This document shows, in pieces, positions 8,810-20,185 of a DNA stretch of 64,000 nucleotides. How positions within the stretch are numbered: position 1 is the first letter of the stretch; each line of letters starts with the position of its first letter. Source of the DNA: Archegozetes longisetosus (Eukaryota; Arthropoda; Arachnida; Sarcoptiformes; Trhypochthoniidae); contig JAEMBT020000006.1 in assembly GCA_018873245.2 (NCBI GenBank), forward strand, positions 13,610,387 through 13,674,386, in the 5' to 3' direction. Position numbers and translations under genes: made by a program. The notes under the pieces are model-generated. The model ran no database searches. It was not told the DNA's origin and was given only the letters and a program-made list of their open reading frames with translations.

Positions 8810-11602
8810 TCTACAATTTAATGCTTTTCCAAAAGAAATGCACTTTTCTGGCGATTTTTGCTATGCATTTAATGATAGAAAATTTTTATGAATTAGGTGC
8901 GAAATCAAAGACGCCTTTCTGTCCGAGTTTGACCAGCATACCCCCTGTAGCTAAGGATTAATCAAAGCTTTGATAGAAAATTTTAGTTCAAACTTTTGAT
9001 TTCATTTGACTTTCATATGTCAAGTGAATGGTTTCTGAGTTTGACTACAGTATAAAACTTTATTGATTTGAAAGTGAAAAGTCTAAACTTTTTTAATAAA
9101 TTTTCAATTGAAGTTCATGAAGTTTTAAATATGTAATTAATTGAGATATAGTTTAGGTTTAATAAAAACCTTTCAATTTATCAACTTTGTGCTAAAAATC
9201 TTAGTAAAAGTTTTTATTTTACTCTAATCGGAAAATTATTTTTTCAAATTTTAATATAAAATGCCTTATACGAAAAAGCGTAAATCAATTTTCGGCAGTG
9301 TATTAACACCGATCAACACAAACATTTCAAATACAAACAATACAAAAAGGAAAAATGTTTATTTCAGAATAACATTCAGGATTTCATACAAACTGAAAAA
9401 ATAATTGAATCAACTAATGAAGCCAACGAAAATGTTTATGACAGAGTGAGTAGTGATAGTGTTTATTGCGATAAAAATCATATTTTAAAGTTTACTTATA
9501 GTGAAAAAAATGAAATTATGAACTATTTTAATTCAATTAAAACTAATGAACAAAAAAATGAATACTTGAAATCTGTAGTAACCCTCAAAGCTTTATTGAT
9601 AAAACTGGAACTTTTAAGCCTCGGAGCTCTAATTTTGAATATTATGCTCAATTTAGTGACAAAAATAATAATAATATGGTAGTCCGTGAGAAGGTTTGTG
9701 TCAATGCATTTTTGAAATTACATAACATTAAGTATTCTAGACTTAGAAATAAAATACTTAAGAATCGTAATGAAACTGAAGATAAACGAGGTAAACATAA
9801 TTCACATTATTCAATACCATTAGAAGTAGAAATAGATATTAGAGAATTTATTGAGAATTATCCCTCTCGTGAATCTCATTATAGTCTTTCAGTAAGAACT
9901 GGAAGAAAATATATTGAATCAAATAAAAATATTGCCATACTTTATCGAGAATTTATTTATATGTATCCTTAATATGATAGATATGTGAATTATCTATTTT
10001 TCTATCATATATTTAAAGACTGTAATGTCGGTTTTGGCTTTCCGAGAAGTGATATTTGTGGTACATGTGAAAAATTAAATGTCAAAATAAAATCATTGAT
10101 TAGTGAAAAAAATAATTCTTTAGAGACTGAAATTAAATAGTATATTAAACAACCATCAAATTGAAGCAAACTTTTTCTATAAACTTCAAAGTGAACTCAA
10201 AAACTTAGCTAAAAGTGATTCAAAAGTAGCTGTAATATCGATGGATTATGAAAAAACTTTTTTCTTCCCATAACTAAAGTCAGTGCTGAATATTATAGTC
10301 GACAACTTTCAATACATAACTTTGGGATTCATAATATGGGAAAAGAAAAGGCAACTATGTTTATGTATCCTGAAACCTTTGCTCAAAAAGGCCCGAATGA
10401 GACAATTTCATTATTAAACTTTTATCTTTCCGACAAAATTTCTAGTGAAATTAAATAACTATTCATATTTAGTGATAACTGTTTTGCACAGAATAAATGC
10501 CGATATTTATGGCTTTTCTATGATATTCTCGTCAAGTCTGAAAAATATGAAGAAATAAATTTGATATATCCTATTGTTGGACACTCTTATCTCGACTGTG
10601 ACCGTGATTTCGGCCTAATAGAAAAATCTCGAAATCGTGTGCATAAAATAAGTTTACCTTCAGAATGGGTCAATTTAGTTAAAAATGCTAATAAACAAAA
10701 CCCATTCGAAGTTGTTTATGTTAATCATCCATTGACAGACGATTTATTGCCGGACTCAGCAAAAATACCCACTGTTTATGACTATAAAGAATATTTTGAG
10801 CCTTTACTGAAGCCTAAATTAACTCATCTAACTGAAGTGCGAAGAGTGAAATTTACTAAAAATGATATTAAAGTTTCTTTAAACTTAGGCCATGAACCAG
10901 ATATCATAATTGATTTATTGAAATTAGATGAGAAAGTTGATATAAATCTTGTGAATTCGAGCATAAAACCTGCTTATGATGATTTTTTGCCAATCAATAG
11001 AGCGAAATATGAAAATATTAAAAACCTATTAAATTATGTCATTCTTCCCCAAAATGTAACATTTTATAGCGATAAATATCTTAAATCCAAAGAATCTGAA
11101 ACTTTATCTAAACTTAATAATAATCAAAATATAAATAATTGTAACTGCAAAGGAAAATGTTTGAAAAATTGCTTATGCAAAAAAAGTGAAAAAAAATTGT
11201 AGCACTTCTTGTCTATGTAACAAAAACTTATGTCAAAATTTAATCATCAATTAAGTTTTATATTGTACTCTATCGTCAATAATTTGCGAATAATTTATTT
11301 TTAATAAAATATTGTTTCGTAAGGCTTGTGCTCATTATTTAAACTGCAATTTCTTGAACTATAAAGTTTAACTAATATGAGCTAGTCTCTAAAAATCCAA
11401 ATTTAAATAAAATCAAAAGTTTGAATGAAACCATCTTATCAAAACATTGACTAATCCTTAGCTACAGGGGGTCTGCTTGGTCAAACTCGGACAGAAAGGC
11501 GTCTTTGATTTCGCGCCTAATTCATAAAAATTTTCTATCATTATATGCATAGCAAAGATCGCCAGAAAAGTGCATTTCTTTTGGAAAAGCCTTAAATTAT
11601 AG
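8810..11602 (+). mobile_element. DNA transposon of about 2.8 kb with long inverted repeats and a decayed DUF7869-type gene
   Basis: Both ends carry inverted repeats of about 195 bp. Reading inward, the left arm has CTTTTCCAAAAGAAATGCAC, then GCGAAATCAAAGACGCCTTT, CTGTCCGAGTTTGACCA and CCCCCTGTAGCTAAGGATTA. The right arm (about 11405-11602), reversed, has the same blocks in the same order with scattered substitutions. Between the arms lies one gene on the plus strand (9261 to about 11250), now interrupted. The outermost matching bases are TCTACAATTTAA at the left and its inverted counterpart at about 11602. I could not fix a target duplication. The protein type is usually annotated in arthropod genomes as a host protein; its place between inverted repeats argues it is a transposon product. 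Confidence 0.85.
9261..11250 (+). pseudogene. DUF7869-type transposon protein, frameshifted and with internal stops
   Basis: This is the only gene inside the inverted repeats at 8810-11602. Conserved blocks of the arthropod family appear in order: a basic start (MPYTKKRKS), VREKVCVNAFL near 9680, DKRGKHN near 9790, ENYPSRESHYS near 9850, FGFPRSDICGTCEKLN near 10030 (a CxxC pair), VISMDYEKTFFFP near 10230, FSDNCFAQNK near 10475 and VGHSYLDCDRDFGLIEKS near 10575. The last two contain acidic residues that may serve as catalytic ligands; that is inference. A C-terminal tail of closely spaced cysteines (CNCKGKCLKNCLC, then a second set after a frameshift) resembles a zinc-binding tail. Breaks: frameshifts near 9350, 9580, 10140 and 11190, and stops at 9970, near 10138, near 10270 and near 10458. 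It cannot make a full protein. Confidence 0.8.
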
Positions 11603-11944
11603 ACAGATATAGACCAGTGTCGCTACTTTAAAAACTGCAAGAGTTCAGGATTTGATTACATTCTAATAGTTATTAAAGTTTTTAATTTTATGAATCTTGA
11701 TCTCGTCTCGGTCTCATATGGTTCAATGCAATCTCATCTAGTCTCCTATTTTTTCAGAATTTTGTGTTACATACCCTCACGTCTAATGGCAACTCTTATT
11801 GGCACTCTAGTGGCATCTCATAAATAATGACCCTTTATCTCGATATTAGGGCATATGATTTGCGTTAAAGTATTACAGTTAGAAGATGTATGTTTCATTA
11901 CATTTTTACTCATTAACCATGATTCCATGTTATTTAAATTGTAA
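11603..11944. other. Short AT-rich stretch with degenerate GTCTC motifs
   Basis: It contains a few GTCTC/GTCTA motifs (11700-11750) reminiscent of the repeat family at 12755-13101, but no ends or coding frame were defined. Confidence 0.4.
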
Positions 11945-12749
11945 TTTTGATATAAATATGTTACAGTAAATTTTGATAATTAGTAAATTTTGATATTTAC
12001 TAGTAATTATTGATATTTACTGACTTATTTTAGTAAATATCAATATTTCCTAATACACCTCAGTAAATTTTGATAAAATACCTTGAATGACTTTAAAACT
12101 CAATGATTTTTTATTGTAATTATTTTAAAATAGACATTACATATTAATATATCTACTAATCTTTCTTATATTTTGACAGTAAAAGTTGTGTAAAAGTATT
12201 GATTTAATGTTTAAAATAACTTCATATTTAGTTGATTTCATTCTATTTTTAGCTCTAAAATTTCAAATGAAGTTAATTAATAAGATAAAATTTATTTTAA
12301 TAACAAAGTGTAATTGCAAAAATTTGTGGAAAGAGATATATTTGTAAATCAGAAAATGCTTTTTGTAGCTCCTGTTAAATAAATAGCACTAAAGACGATG
12401 TAATGTCTCATTTTAAAATAATACAAGTTTATTCATTTAAATAATGATGGACATAGGTTCATTTTCACTGAGCTTTAAGCTTAAGCTTGAGCTTTGAAGA
12501 TCTGAGCCTGAGCCTTAGGCTCTATAATAGCTTTTGAGCTGAGTCTTGAGCCTGGGCTAGCCTATGTCGATCATTACATTCAAAGTATTTAATCAAAATT
12601 TACTGAAGCGTTTAGAAAATATTGATATTCACTGAAATGAGTCAGTAAATATCAAAATTTACTACGAGGGTCAGTAAATATCAATATTTACTAGTAATTA
12701 TTAATATTTACTGATTATCAGAATTTACGGTAACATATATATATCAAAA
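11945..12749. mobile_element. Inverted-repeat element built from short TTTACTGA palindromes, about 0.8 kb
   Basis: The left arm (from TTTTGATATAAATATGTTAC) and the reversed right arm (TTTTGATATATATATGTTAC) match for about 150 bp. Inside each arm the unit TCAGTAAATnTTGATATTTA and its inverse recur several times, so the arm itself is a string of small palindromes. There is no coding sequence. A separate hAT-like MITE is nested at 12442-12576. Target duplication is uncertain because the flanks are AT-rich. Confidence 0.7.
12442..12576. mobile_element. hAT-like MITE, 135 bp, with 8-bp target duplication, nested
   Basis: The ends TAATGATGGACATAGG and, reversed from the right, TAATGATCGACATAGG are inverted copies. 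Flanks are CATTTAAA (12434-12441) and CATTCAAA (12577-12584), an 8-bp duplication with one mismatch. The interior consists of AGCTT and GAGCCTGAGCC-like units, clearly richer in G+C than the surrounding element. Confidence 0.85.
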
Positions 12750-12754
12750 TATAT

Positions 12755-13101
12755 ATCATTTTTGATTATACATATATAATCAGTTTATTACTTTAGTGAA
12801 AAAATTTTCGTTTTATAAATTTTTGCAAGTTCGTCTCTTCTCCTATTGTTAATGTTACGAAAAACTGATCTTTTTTCGTCTCGCAGGACGAGATATCTCA
12901 AGATTCCGCGAGATTTTTCACGAGACGAGCTCTTGTTTTCATGACTACATTCTAAGTTGAAATCAAATTTTTACCTGGGAAGCTCGAAAAAGCTGACCTA
13001 TAATGTCAGCCCTAAGATCCTGAGAATTGGGCCGATCAAAACTTGAAAAGGCTGACTTTCGGTTCAAAAGGCCGAAAGGTTGCAACTTTGAGAGTTTGAA
13101 C
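12755..13101 (+). repeat. Dispersed repeat family, copy 1
   Basis: This stretch reappears in opposite orientation at 16061-16950, where it is split by a hAT insertion. Shared blocks, in order: AAACTGATTATATAT (inverted here), TCTCGCAGGACGAGATATCTC, ATGACTACATTCTAAGTTGA, TGGGCCGATCAAAACTT and AGGCCGAAAGGTTGCAACT. The end near 13101 corresponds to CAGAGTTGCCAC in copy 2, which looks like a hAT-type terminus. A short minus-strand frame here is an incidental reading of the repeat. Confidence 0.7.
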
Positions 13102-13433
13102 GATTGGAGAGAAGAAATCGCTAAAATATGAGATGAATTGTGTTCTAATTTCCTGACTTGTTTTGTAGAATTTATGTCGCGACACGTTCGGGACTGTATG
13201 GCCGCTAATAGCGATATAATCAAATATTGATTTTATCGTCTATTTAGACTTTAGTCTAAGTCTAATAAACAAAAAACTGTTCATTTAATTCTGACCAAGA
13301 GTTTTAATTTTGCTTAACTTTATATTTTTGCAAAATGAATGCGCAGTACTTTATTTCTTATATTACACTTAATCAGTTAAAAATCTTCTGATCTATACTT
13401 AGGAATAGGCTTAAATTGAGACTCAAACGGGAT
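13102..13433. other. Short AT-rich stretch, nothing recognised
   Basis: No gene or element ends were seen. Confidence 0.45.
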
Positions 13434-14095
13434 CACTTCGAAGTTTCGAAATATAAAGTTTCGAAAACTGTTTCTAAACTTTATACCAGAAAAAAGAATC
13501 CGATTTTCTAAACTTGAAATAAGCTAAATTTGAAACTAAATATTTTCAAATATCAAATAGATTAAAATTGGACATTAAATTAATAAATAAGCCTTATTTG
13601 TGGAATAAACTTGTTTTCACTATTATCAAATTGCAGAGGAACTCCAATAGATTAAGGGATTAGCAGACAAAGTTTTAAAGATAATAAAAACTTTAAGTCT
13701 TTCACTCATTAATAGACGTTGTTCTGCAAAAGATTTTCTATTTTTCAATGTTTTCTAGAATAAATTATGAATAATTGAGTTTAATTAATGATTGCAGTTC
13801 TATATCTGCAGTTCACAATAATTCGATGTTTATAGAATTAAAACCTACAAAATAAAGATCATTATGAGTACAAAACTAAAGGATGTAAAGCCAGATTGAG
13901 TTAAATTGATAATAAATATGCCAATCATTTTAATGAACACAATTACATCAATGTTACTATTTTTTAGTATCAATCCATTGGTTTCTTAATAGAGACTGAA
14001 AGTAATATCCCTATAAAAACAAAAATGGGGTTTATCGTATTATTAGGGCTTCAAAGCAGAGTTTTCGAAACTTTATTTTTCGAAATTTCGAAGTG
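13434..14095. mobile_element. Non-autonomous inverted-repeat element, about 0.66 kb
   Basis: The left end CACTTCGAAGTTTCGAAATA and the reversed right end CACTTCGAAATTTCGAAAAA are inverted copies over about 38 bp, continuing ATAAAGTTTCGAAAACT. Each arm contains repeated TTTCGAAA, itself a palindrome. There is no coding sequence, and no target duplication was resolved. Confidence 0.65.
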
Positions 14096-16060
14096 TAACC
14101 AACAGCTTAAAGTTAATTTTACAACTGATTTCCTCATCCCTAAGCCTTAGAGTTTGTTCGTCGACTCATACTTATCAAAGCAAAATAAAAGATTTGATAG
14201 CAATTAACGGATTTAGATAAAAGCTTGAGCACCAATATTCAATGAAGCATAACAAGACTAAAAGATCTGATGAAATACTAAATTTTTAGATTCATTTCCA
14301 TTATCATTTGAGCTCAATTTTGCAATATAAAAAATAACTTTTAAATTATTAATAGTGCTTTTAAAAATATTTAGTAATATTTTTTGAATAGTTGAGCAAG
14401 ATTCTTAGTTTTTACATTTACTAATTTGGTTTAAAAACTCCCATTGACAGTATATCGTTCCAAAACCTTTCAGAATTTAATACATCGGCAATGAAATATT
14501 TTTACGCAGAACATGAAGTATTGTGAAATTTATTTATATCTAACAAACATAGAATACTAAAATAGCTTAGTTATTAGTTTGAAAAGGCTTAGCATTAACA
14601 CTTTTTGTAATTAGTTCTTAAAAAGTCCAATGATTTATAACACTTTCTGTAATGACTTTCTCTTTAAAATGACCCAATATAGTATAAGTTAACTTTAGTA
14701 TAAATAAACAATCAAAAAGCGTAGCTTTAGTTTTAAATTTAGAAGAACGTGGAAACCAAAGAAAAGTATATAAAGGGACAGTCTTAGAGAAAGTCAAAGG
14801 GAATAAGAAGAGAGTCAAGAGATAGACAATCTTCAGTAATATCTTAGTTATGCTTTGTAACTTCACGTTATGCATAATAAAATTCTTGTAAAATAGACAA
14901 TCGTTTTCTTCATGTATATCAACTTTATTTGCACCTTAGGTAAGTAATATACATAGTTGTGAACTTTCTTTAATGCATGATAGGTACACATGAAATTCTC
15001 TATCGAGTCCAGCCAGACTCTTAGATGGAGAATTAGGTAAAGAAGATTTGGAATCTTACATCGAGGCCCCTGATTTCAAATCTTTACTCTAGTAAAATTA
15101 CACAAAATGAAGAACTCTACACGAAAAATTAGATCGAGTTTTTCATTCTCAATGAGATCCCGGGTCACAAAAATAATTGTGACAGTATGTACTCAAAACT
15201 TATATTCTTAGAACTCGAGCTCCTCATAATAACTTCATGATAACATAAGAATAGTTGGGCGGGAGGGGGGTTCTGAAATCTAAACTGAGAATAGGAAAAC
15301 AGGGAAGTTAAACTTTTCGGCTAAACTGACTCCTACGTCTCATTCATCATTTAGAATATGGATAGTTATCGTTGTTTCCATGACGTACAACTTTATTAGT
15401 ATTTATTTGATAAAAGCAAAGTTTTGTTATATGTGAGATAGACTTTTGTGTCTCGTGGACTATTAAAACACGATTAGGGTTTACGAAATATAACGCTCAA
15501 CCCATTTACAGGATTCCGACTATCATATGAATCGTGTCAGGAGGAGGACAATGAGACAATATGGGCAAAATACAATTTCAAATACAAGTTAGATTTCTCA
15601 CGTATCGAACAGTTTAACGTTCTTTGCATTTGTTAAGCTAATTGAAATATTCTGAATCTGGTATAAGAGTTTATGGTTGAATCGAAATTTTGACAGAAAA
15701 AGTCCTCAGTATTGCTAAACATTTGAGACAATCAATTATGAGAAAGAGTTTTTCAGAATTAGGTTCACTATAAATCAATGCATTCTAATTGGCAATATAG
15801 GCATCTGAAAAGTGAGCAAATTCTTAATGATTAGTTTGATTTATGTTGAGTTATGGTATAGTGAACAAATTATTCATTTTGAAACTTTCATTTGTTTAGG
15901 TGAAAAGGTACTAATTTTATTCATTCTGCAAAAAAGAAGATATTCAATCACTAAATATTATTACCACAAGACATCTCGATGTTTCAGAGCTACTGGATTA
16001 CAAGTTCTGTTTTGTAGATCTATATAAATAAAAGCAATTCTGTGTTTGTGTGTCTACACC
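14096..16060. other. AT-rich intergenic stretch, nothing convincing
   Basis: Several short open frames exist on both strands (for example 14618-14875 minus and 15812-16027 plus), but they have no recognisable domain, splice context or conserved motif. The part near 14990-15570 is less AT-rich and might be a remnant of a gene or element that I cannot identify. Confidence 0.4.
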
Positions 16061-16950
16061 CAGAGTTGCCACTCATCGGCTTTATGGGCCGAAATTCAGC
16101 CTTTTTAAGTTTTGATCGGCCCAAAGTTCAGGCCTTAGAGCTGACATTATGGGTCAATCTTTTTAATCTTTCACAAGTAAAAATTTAATTTCAACATAGA
16201 ATGTAGTCATGTAAACGAGATCTAGTCTCGTTAAATCTAGTTGTGTATAACTTAGAGATTTTTAGTTTGTCTTGTCTTAGTCTTAGTTTTATAGTCACAA
16301 ATTTCATTTCTCTTATCTTAGTCTTAGTCTTATAGTAAAAAATTTTCGTTTTGCTTATCTTTTGCTTAGTCTTAGTCTTACTACTTGTGCTAGTTATCTC
16401 TTTATAGCATCTATTATAACATTTTGAAATTTTTTATTATCTAATGTTTCATAAAATGATCAATAGACTAACAAAACAAAACTAAGCGCAAAGATATTCA
16501 CTTTTAAAATGTATTGCAATAGGAGTGCAATTGTTTATCTAGTGCTTTACAAATGGTTTTATAATTGAAAACTTCAAAAAATGAATCATTTCTAATAGAT
16601 TAAATGACAGTATTTGTATCTAAACTTCTGACTTTGTCTTAGTCTTACTCATATAAATCTGTTTCTCTTGTCTTAGTCTTAATTTTATAGAAAGAAATTT
16701 CATTTGTCTTAGTCTTAGTCTTAGTCTTAAGCCAAACGATTTTAATATATCTGATTATGCTTAGTCTTATTCTTAGTCTTAAGCTATACACCACTAGTTA
16801 AATCTCGAGGTATCTCGTCTTGTAAGACGAGACAATATCAGTTTTTAGTAAAATTAATAAGGGAAGAGACAATTACATAAATTTGCTAAAGGGAAATTAT
16901 TCACTACAAATGATTAACTGATTATATATCTAAATGACACAAAAATCATT
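16061..16950 (-). repeat. Dispersed repeat family, copy 2, split by a hAT-like MITE
   Basis: It matches copy 1 (12755-13101) in reverse orientation in two blocks, 16061-16237 and 16797-16950. Removing the nested element at 16238-16796 with one copy of its 8-bp duplication restores a continuous match. The end at 16061 (CAGAGTTGCCACT) looks like a hAT-type terminus, so the family may itself be an older non-autonomous hAT. Confidence 0.75.
16238..16796. mobile_element. hAT-like MITE, 559 bp, with exact 8-bp target duplication
   Basis: The ends TAGTTGTGTATAACTTAGA and, reversed from the right, TAGTGGTGTATAGCTTAAGA are inverted copies. The flanks both read GTTAAATC (16230-16237 and 16797-16804), an exact 8-bp duplication. 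The interior is unusual: arrays of a 6-bp TAGTCT/CTTAGT unit near both ends and again in the middle (about 16260-16390 and 16625-16790). There is no open frame. Confidence 0.92.
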
Positions 16951-18186
16951 AGAGTTGGGTCATGTCAGGAATTTTCCCGACCGGAACTCGGTCTCCCGAG
17001 ATCACCAGACATTAAAGATGTGAAATTGGAGCAATTGAATCAAATTTTTACTTATAGGCGTATTTAACATTGATTCGTTCGTATTGCATTATTAAGGGAA
17101 AGCATTTTGATATCGTTTATAAGCTGGTCATCTCATATCAAAAAGACATTAGTAACAACATAGGAAATAGAATCTGAACAAAGTTTAATTTCAACTCTAG
17201 TTGCGTTGCAATTTGTCCAAATTTATGAAATTTTTCACAGTATATCTATACTACAAAATGAATCAAATTGACATGAAGGACAACTGATACGGGCTCTTAT
17301 TTAGTGGATTTACCCATTTTCCTAGTGACGCTACACGCATTTTGACAGAATTTTAGTGAACCTTTTTCATATAAAATTCATAGCGTCCTTCAAGTTGTTT
17401 AATGCTTTTACTTTACAGTCAATCATCCTTTTACACTATCTGAAGCAAAAACCAAATAATCATTTGTTAGGTCCACTCTAAGGGACATGATTTGAATCGA
17501 GGTTATACAAATTGACTTAATCACTGTTCGATTTAAAGAATTACTCAACTGATTCAACAAAAAATGCCGAAAATTTTACTGACCAGAATATTTAGCTATC
17601 ATCTTAATGTTCGTTCTTAAAGAATTGCACTGACTTTTGTACTAGACATTTTTTTCTTAACTTTTTCGTATAATCGCAAGACTACACTTTTGAAATAGTT
17701 TCAATTTTACCATTCTTTAAAATGGAGGTTCAGATCAAGACTTTGTGTTTGAATTTCTATTTAGAACAAGTGTTGATAATGTTATATTAAAAGTTAGGCG
17801 TATTTCATTAGCTGTCCTTTGGTCACGAAATGGTAAACAGTAAAAAACCGCAGATTATCTGTATAGTTATGAAATGTCACGACTCTATTTTGAGTGACTT
17901 TTGCTTTAGATCAAATGACTTTTTTTCGTTTGATTCTAAATCAATGAAAATCAGAATATTTACGCACTAATAAATAGCCTACAAGATGATATGCTATTTG
18001 TCCACAAATCCAAATTCTTCTGCATAATGCGCGCTAATAAACTTGTCCAAATTCTATTTCTCGTATCGTTAAATAAAATTATCTTTAATAATATGAATTT
18101 TAATCATATATTGTGATAATTAATTTGTTATTAATTACATGTAATGTGTTAGCTTTTATTATAGGGAATGAAGTTGTTCATTATAG
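16951..18186. other. AT-rich intergenic stretch, nothing recognised
   Basis: A short less AT-rich piece lies at 16955-17015. No gene, RNA or element ends were recognised. Confidence 0.4.
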
Positions 18187-18582
18187 TTAAGAGTCAATAG
18201 TTAAGAGATTAAGATAAGAGTCCCCACCAAACGAGAAGGCATGAAATACAAAATTTTGAAAAATAGGAGAATAGACGAGATCAATTATCATAAAATCAAA
18301 AACCTTATCGACTATTAGAATGTAATAAAATCCTGAACAATAGTAGGACTTGTAATTTTTAGAGTCAGCCTTTTTGGTAGACTTAAAGTGGCAACACTGA
18401 TCATAAGAACATTTGACGAAAATGATTGATAAATTTGAATTATTGATAAGATTAAAAACCAGCTTATGATTATCAGTACAGAGAATATGAAAAGTTTCAA
18501 ACGACAGAATCTCTGCTTTTTGGATGTTTGTCTTGAATTGAGCTAACTGATTGAAAAGAAGCAAAACCCACGCAATGTTTTT
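18187..18582 (-). CDS. Possible short exon or gene remnant of unknown function
   Basis: A frame of about 130 codons is open on the minus strand, from an acceptor-like TTTTAG (about 18583) to a TAA at 18187. It has no in-frame ATG near its start, so it would have to be an internal or last exon. The predicted protein has regular cysteines (SYDQCCHFKSTKKADSKNY, then YYC), a hydrophobic stretch and a DxVFDFMIIDLVYSPIF segment, without a domain I know. I found no upstream exon; a pogo-like MITE lies just beyond at 18699. It is more open than surrounding AT-rich DNA, but could be chance or a decayed gene. Confidence 0.25.
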   Translation of the reverse strand, partial: KNIAWVLLLFNQLAQFKTNIQKAEILSFETFHILCTDNHKLVFNLINNSNLSIIFVKCSYDQCCHFKSTKKADSKNYKSYYCSGFYYILIVDKVFDFMIIDLVYSPIFQNFVFHAFSFGGDSYLNLLTIDS

Positions 18583-18698
18583 CTAAAATTTGAATTAACT
18601 TCCCACTGAATAACTGGCCAAATCAATTAAAAGACCTTGGTAAAGTAAGTCACTATAATAGATCTTTTTATTCACATTTGATCTGTTGAAGCACAATA

Positions 18699-19019
18699 CA
18701 GTAGACACTTGATATTTTGAAACTGCTTATTTTGAAATATCTATCAAGTAGTTTCAAGATATAATAACGCATCAAAATTTCACAAAAAATCATTATTATT
18801 AAGACTGCTGAGCGATTCAGGTCCCAGTGATTTGTGGACAAACCTAAAATCTGAGCCCCAATCTAAATCAAATTTTAGTGTTAATCATTCAAATAGTGCA
18901 CTTTGAGTGAAATCTTTATTTCGGACTTTTTTTTTCCAATATACTGGCTATCTTGAAAACTCGCTATTTTGAACAAAATTTTTTGGCAGAGGCGGGTTCA
19001 AAACAACGAGGTTCTATTA
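18699..19019. mobile_element. pogo/Tigger-like MITE remnant, about 320 bp, TA target site
   Basis: The left end CAGTAGACACTTGATATTTT and the right end (reversed: TAATAGAACCTCGTTGTTTT) are diverged inverted copies of the CAGTAGACTCTCGATATTTCG type found in pogo-like Tc1/mariner elements. TA dinucleotides flank both ends (18697-18698 and 19020-19021). The right side contains the family-typical CGCTATTTTGAACAAAATTT. There is no transposase; substitutions suggest an old copy. Confidence 0.75.
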
Positions 19020-19021
19020 TA

Positions 19022-19689
19022 TTGAATAAAATGCATTCAATGATCTGAAAATTATTTGCAGTTCTTATTAAGTATCTATTCCATGTGAAGTATTAAAGTT
19101 GAGCTGATCCTTAGCTCTCTTCGTAACAATTAATTAATTATTCATTTAGCTCTGCACCAAATATTTTAAAATCATTGTTTCACATCATATGAACACTTAA
19201 GTTATTATCAATGTTTTTATGAGAGCAAATACATCTCTTAACCATATCAACTGACTCACGATCGAAGAACACCATGCTTTTATATGATACTATTTTAATG
19301 AAGTCAGTGTGTCAACAAAAGACATTTTTAATTTACAGACAAAGCTGATTGACGTACAAATATTGTGTGGACTCATCACAATTGAAGAAACTGAAACATT
19401 AAAAAATACTAAGCTCTAACCAACCAATTAAATGAGCGCTTATATAGGATAAGATGATTAATGACATTTCTAATGAAAAGTTGGCTCAAGCAATACTGCT
19501 AAAATATATTTAACACAAAATTTTGATGCAATTCTGTTTATCAATGATAAAACCTGTAAGCAATTAAATGCACAAAGTTTACATGCAAAATATGTTTATT
19601 ATTTTGGCACTAAAAACGTTGAAATATTATCTAGTTTTAAACTATTGAAACAAAGTTTTCATTTAGTGGTGTAAAACTAATCTAAACAA
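19022..19689. other. AT-rich intergenic stretch, nothing recognised
   Basis: No coding frame, RNA gene or element ends were seen. Confidence 0.45.
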
Positions 19690-19697
19690 CTTAAAGG

Positions 19698-20177
19698 TAG
19701 AGTATAAACTTATAGGTATTTTCAGGAACCGACCCGAACCGAAGCTGTATTATAGAAAGAATAATTTTTAAAGTAAAGAAATTTTAATTGTGAATATAAA
19801 ACAGGTAAAATACAATACAATTATTGATTATAATTAGATCTAATGAAAAGTAATTTATTCACATTATTGGGCTCAATTGGGATCTGTGATCTGTAAGAGT
19901 GAGTCCACTATAATTGAAATTCCGTTCACTCAAGGTATTAGTCACAGGTGTTGAAGACAATCAATACATACTTTGAAGAAATCTTTGCATTTGAATAGAC
20001 TTTGAAAACCAATACTTATTTGCAATAATTATTTTTAAACCAATCCTTACAGACCCGTTTCAAAACTTAAGAAACCGATCCGAACCGAAACCGAAAGTTT
20101 TCGACCCGACCCGAACCGTTTTCGGTTTCGGTTTCATACGGGTTTGCTCGGTTTCGGGTTTTCAAGTTTATACTCTA
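19698..20177. mobile_element. hAT-like MITE, 480 bp, with exact 8-bp target duplication
   Basis: The ends TAGAGTATAAACTT and AAGTTTATACTCTA are exact inverted copies. The flanks both read CTTAAAGG (19690-19697 and 20178-20185). Just inside each end are runs of ACCCGAACCGA or TTCGGTTTCGGTTT, the reverse of each other, giving G+C-rich subterminal repeats in an AT-rich body. There is no open frame. Confidence 0.93.
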
Positions 20178-20185
20178 CTTAAAGG

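Noticed and set aside
8810-11602. Host gene instead of transposon for the DUF7869-type protein
   Set aside because: The reading frame is bounded by long inverted repeats and is broken several times, as expected for a dead transposon copy.
12963-13223. 86-codon minus-strand open frame
   Set aside because: Lies inside a dispersed repeat that has another copy at 16061-16950 where the frame is not kept.
14618-14875. 85-codon minus-strand open frame
   Set aside because: Starts in AT-rich DNA, composition is Leu/Phe/Lys-heavy as expected by chance, no domain or splice context.
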